6,801 nt of DNA from Flectobacillus sp. (GTDB taxonomy: Bacteria > Bacteroidota > Bacteroidia > Cytophagales > Spirosomataceae): contig JARXAV010000110.1 of the NCBI GenBank assembly GCA_029865665.1, positions 1 through 6,801 of the forward strand. Reading direction: 5' to 3'. Position numbers and translations under genes: made by a program. The notes below the pieces were generated by a model. That model had not been told where the DNA came from and did no database searches. It saw nothing but the letters and a program-made list of their open reading frames with translations. This document shows positions 5,761 through 6,801 of the stretch, piece after piece; position 1 is the first letter of the stretch, and each line of letters opens with the position of its first letter.

Positions 5761-5867
5761 CCACTTCTATTAAGGGTGTTATTTCAGAGTTCAAACAGTT
5801 GGTAAATGAAGCAGCTACTGATTGGAAAAAATTAGGAGGACCAAACTTAAATGAGGCATTTAGATAA
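5724..5867 (+). pseudogene. coding remnant between the two immunity genes (toxin tail or frameshifted C-terminus)
   Basis: A frame opened by TGA at 5721-5723 runs 47 codons to TAA at 5865-5867. It has no good start codon and overlaps the last 37 nt of the preceding gene in another frame. From about 5757 its translation (SIKGVISEFKQLVNEA, then TDWKKLGGPNLNEAF) is amphipathic, protein-like sequence with normal codon use. Its stop overlaps the next start (TAATG, 5865-5869). Two readings fit: it is the C-terminal tail of a lost toxin in front of its immunity gene, or the real end of copy 1, cut off by a one-base shift between about 5700 and 5757. The second would give a protein of about 289 residues coupled to copy 2. 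Confidence 0.5.
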
Positions 5868-6604
5868 TGATTAAGAAAATAACTTTAGATTTTAGGGAAC
5901 TTGGAAGGAATTCTGACCCAAAAGTAGTAGGTGTTCGTAATGGTGCCGGACAAATAATTTTTGATGATTTCTTTTTTCATAATCATCCACATTTTACTAA
6001 CATCTTTTTCCCCGATGTAATAAATGACAAACTTTGGTGGAAAAAATGGACTAAGTGGAAGGAATATGGAAGTAGTTTATCCCAAATCAAGTTAGAAAAA
6101 ACAGCTATCATAACTGACTATATTAGTACTTCTGGACTATTTAGAGGTATCTTCGTTAGTAACCGATTCAAAAAAATACTACAAACAGCCAATTTACCCA
6201 ATCACAATTTTTTTGAAATTACGTTTATTCAGGGAGAAAAAGTTATTGGCGATTACTGGTGGTTTTGTTTTGACTACGAAACAGGTGAAGAGACTGTTGA
6301 CTTCTCAAAATGTGAATATAGCCTACGTGATCATAAGAAGACTCTTGGTGAAACTTTTTCAATTAATATTCAGTCTTATCAAGATTATATAAATGTATTT
6401 TATAAAACAGGAAAAGCGGTTAAAATCACAGAATTAGCCTTTAACTCTAACTTCGATTGTGAATTAGATATTTTTGGAACACAGTTTTTAACTAACCAGA
6501 TATGCATATCCGATAAGCTTCACAAAAAATTACAAGAACAAAATATTACAGGATATACTGCACACTATCCTACATCTGATTTATATGTAGTCGGTGTTTC
6601 GTAA
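5867..6604 (+). CDS. Imm11/DUF1629-like immunity protein, copy 2
   Basis: This 245-residue soluble protein is a paralogue of the one at 4999-5760. Shared blocks run in order along nearly the whole length: VVGVRNGAGQII (20-31), GIFVSNRFKKILQTANLP (94-111), GDYWWFCFDYETGEETVDF (128-146), FSINIQSYQDYINVFYKTG (164-182), ELDIFGTQFL (199-208) and KKLQEQNITGY (220-230). The Imm11-like pattern (VSxr..L helix, aromatic strand, ITG at the C-terminus) is the same as in copy 1. The N-terminal third is the most diverged part, with extra Trp residues (KLWWKKWTKWKEYG, 55-68), which might set toxin specificity; that is inference. The start ATG at 5867 overlaps the stop of the remnant upstream, so translation was probably coupled to it. 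It ends cleanly before a convergent terminator. Confidence 0.75.
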   Translation: MIKKITLDFRELGRNSDPKVVGVRNGAGQIIFDDFFFHNHPHFTNIFFPDVINDKLWWKKWTKWKEYGSSLSQIKLEKTAIITDYISTSGLFRGIFVSNRFKKILQTANLPNHNFFEITFIQGEKVIGDYWWFCFDYETGEETVDFSKCEYSLRDHKKTLGETFSINIQSYQDYINVFYKTGKAVKITELAFNSNFDCELDIFGTQFLTNQICISDKLHKKLQEQNITGYTAHYPTSDLYVVGVS

Positions 6605-6660
6605 ATTATGGTTTCTTTGTTTACTCCTACTCCCAGTCTCTTCTCGCACCACACCAACAC

Positions 6661-6700
6661 AAAGGTTCTGCATCCAATTCGATACAGAACCTTTTTGTTT
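6661..6700 (+). terminator. intrinsic terminator after the second immunity gene
   Basis: A perfect 10-bp stem, aaaggttctg (6661-6670) with cagaaccttt (6685-6694), has a 14-nt loop and is followed by T-rich ttgttt (6695-6700). The U-tract is on the plus-strand side, 57 nt after the immunity-gene stop. Read from the minus strand the stem also lies just after the aquaglyceroporin stop, with a weaker T-run, so it may serve both convergent genes. Confidence 0.7.
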
Positions 6701-6714
6701 AATTAAACACAGTT

Positions 6715-6801
6715 TTAGGGTAACATCAAATACAAACCTGCGGCAAGACTTGCTCCTAGGATGGGGCCAACTACGGGAATCCATGCGTAAGACCAGTCGC
6801 T
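6715..6801 (-). CDS. aquaglyceroporin (GlpF/MIP family), C-terminal 28 residues only
   Basis: The minus-strand frame from the right edge reads DWSYAWIPVVGPILGASLAA and then a short hydrophobic end LMLP with stop at 6715-6717. WxYAWIPVVGPxxGA is the start of the last membrane helix in GlpF-type glycerol facilitators, following the second NPA half-helix that would lie beyond the window. AqpZ-type water channels differ here. The role is passive glycerol (and small polyol) uptake across the inner membrane. Its 67-codon shadow frame on the same strand is not used. The gene marks the return to core-type DNA on the right of the accessory block. Confidence 0.85.
   Translation of the reverse strand, partial: SDWSYAWIPVVGPILGASLAAGLYLMLP

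Noticed and set aside
5833..5838. AGGAGG that looks like a Shine-Dalgarno sequence before the second immunity gene
   Set aside because: It is 28 nt from the ATG at 5867, too far to act, and is explained by Leu-Gly-Gly codons of the remnant frame; Bacteroidota rarely depend on such sites.
6608..6705. Short plus-strand frame starting at the ATG at 6608
   Set aside because: It runs through the convergent terminator, is Thr/Ser/Pro-rich noise, and has no coding signs.
6581..6784. 67-codon minus-strand frame at the right edge
   Set aside because: Another minus-strand frame gives an unmistakable aquaglyceroporin C-terminus at 6715-6801, and this one is its shadow.

Overview
The window looks like a piece of a Bacteroidota chromosome, most likely from the Cytophagales. 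The evidence is low G+C, lysine- and asparagine-rich proteins, candidate -7 boxes of the TAnnTTTG type instead of a TATAAT box, almost no Shine-Dalgarno sequences, and a secreted TIM-barrel protein of a type common in that order. The genus cannot be fixed from the sequence.

Layout. (i) 1-1857 is catabolic, probably core DNA: the 3' part of an alpha/beta-hydrolase (acetylxylan-esterase-like), then a signal-peptide-bearing sugar phosphate isomerase/epimerase-like protein. (ii) 2039-6604 is an A/T-rich accessory block. It holds a two-gene defence-type module (AAA15/AAA21 ATPase overlapping an RloB-family protein), an orphan type II antitoxin followed by the decayed start of a Txe/YoeB-like toxin, a small membrane-anchored protein of unknown function, and two paralogous Imm11/DUF1629-like immunity proteins separated by a coding remnant. 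(iii) 6715-6801, on the minus strand, is the C-terminus of an aquaglyceroporin (GlpF/MIP family), which again looks like core DNA. A clear hairpin terminator lies in the convergent gap before it.

The accessory block is punctuated by one repeated intergenic element of about 75 nt. A near-complete copy lies just before the ATPase gene, the 5' half lies after the RloB gene, and the 3' half lies just before the first immunity gene. Its 5' half is a hairpin that looks like an intrinsic terminator. Its 3' half contains a second imperfect palindrome.

How the genes work together: the ATPase/RloB pair is probably one operon and a candidate anti-phage (RloAB/AbiL-like) system. The antitoxin and the two immunity-like genes look like retained protective halves of conflict systems whose toxins are missing or broken. 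The region therefore reads as a small defence and immunity island inserted between housekeeping genes. No tRNA, rRNA, CRISPR array or intact transposase was seen.
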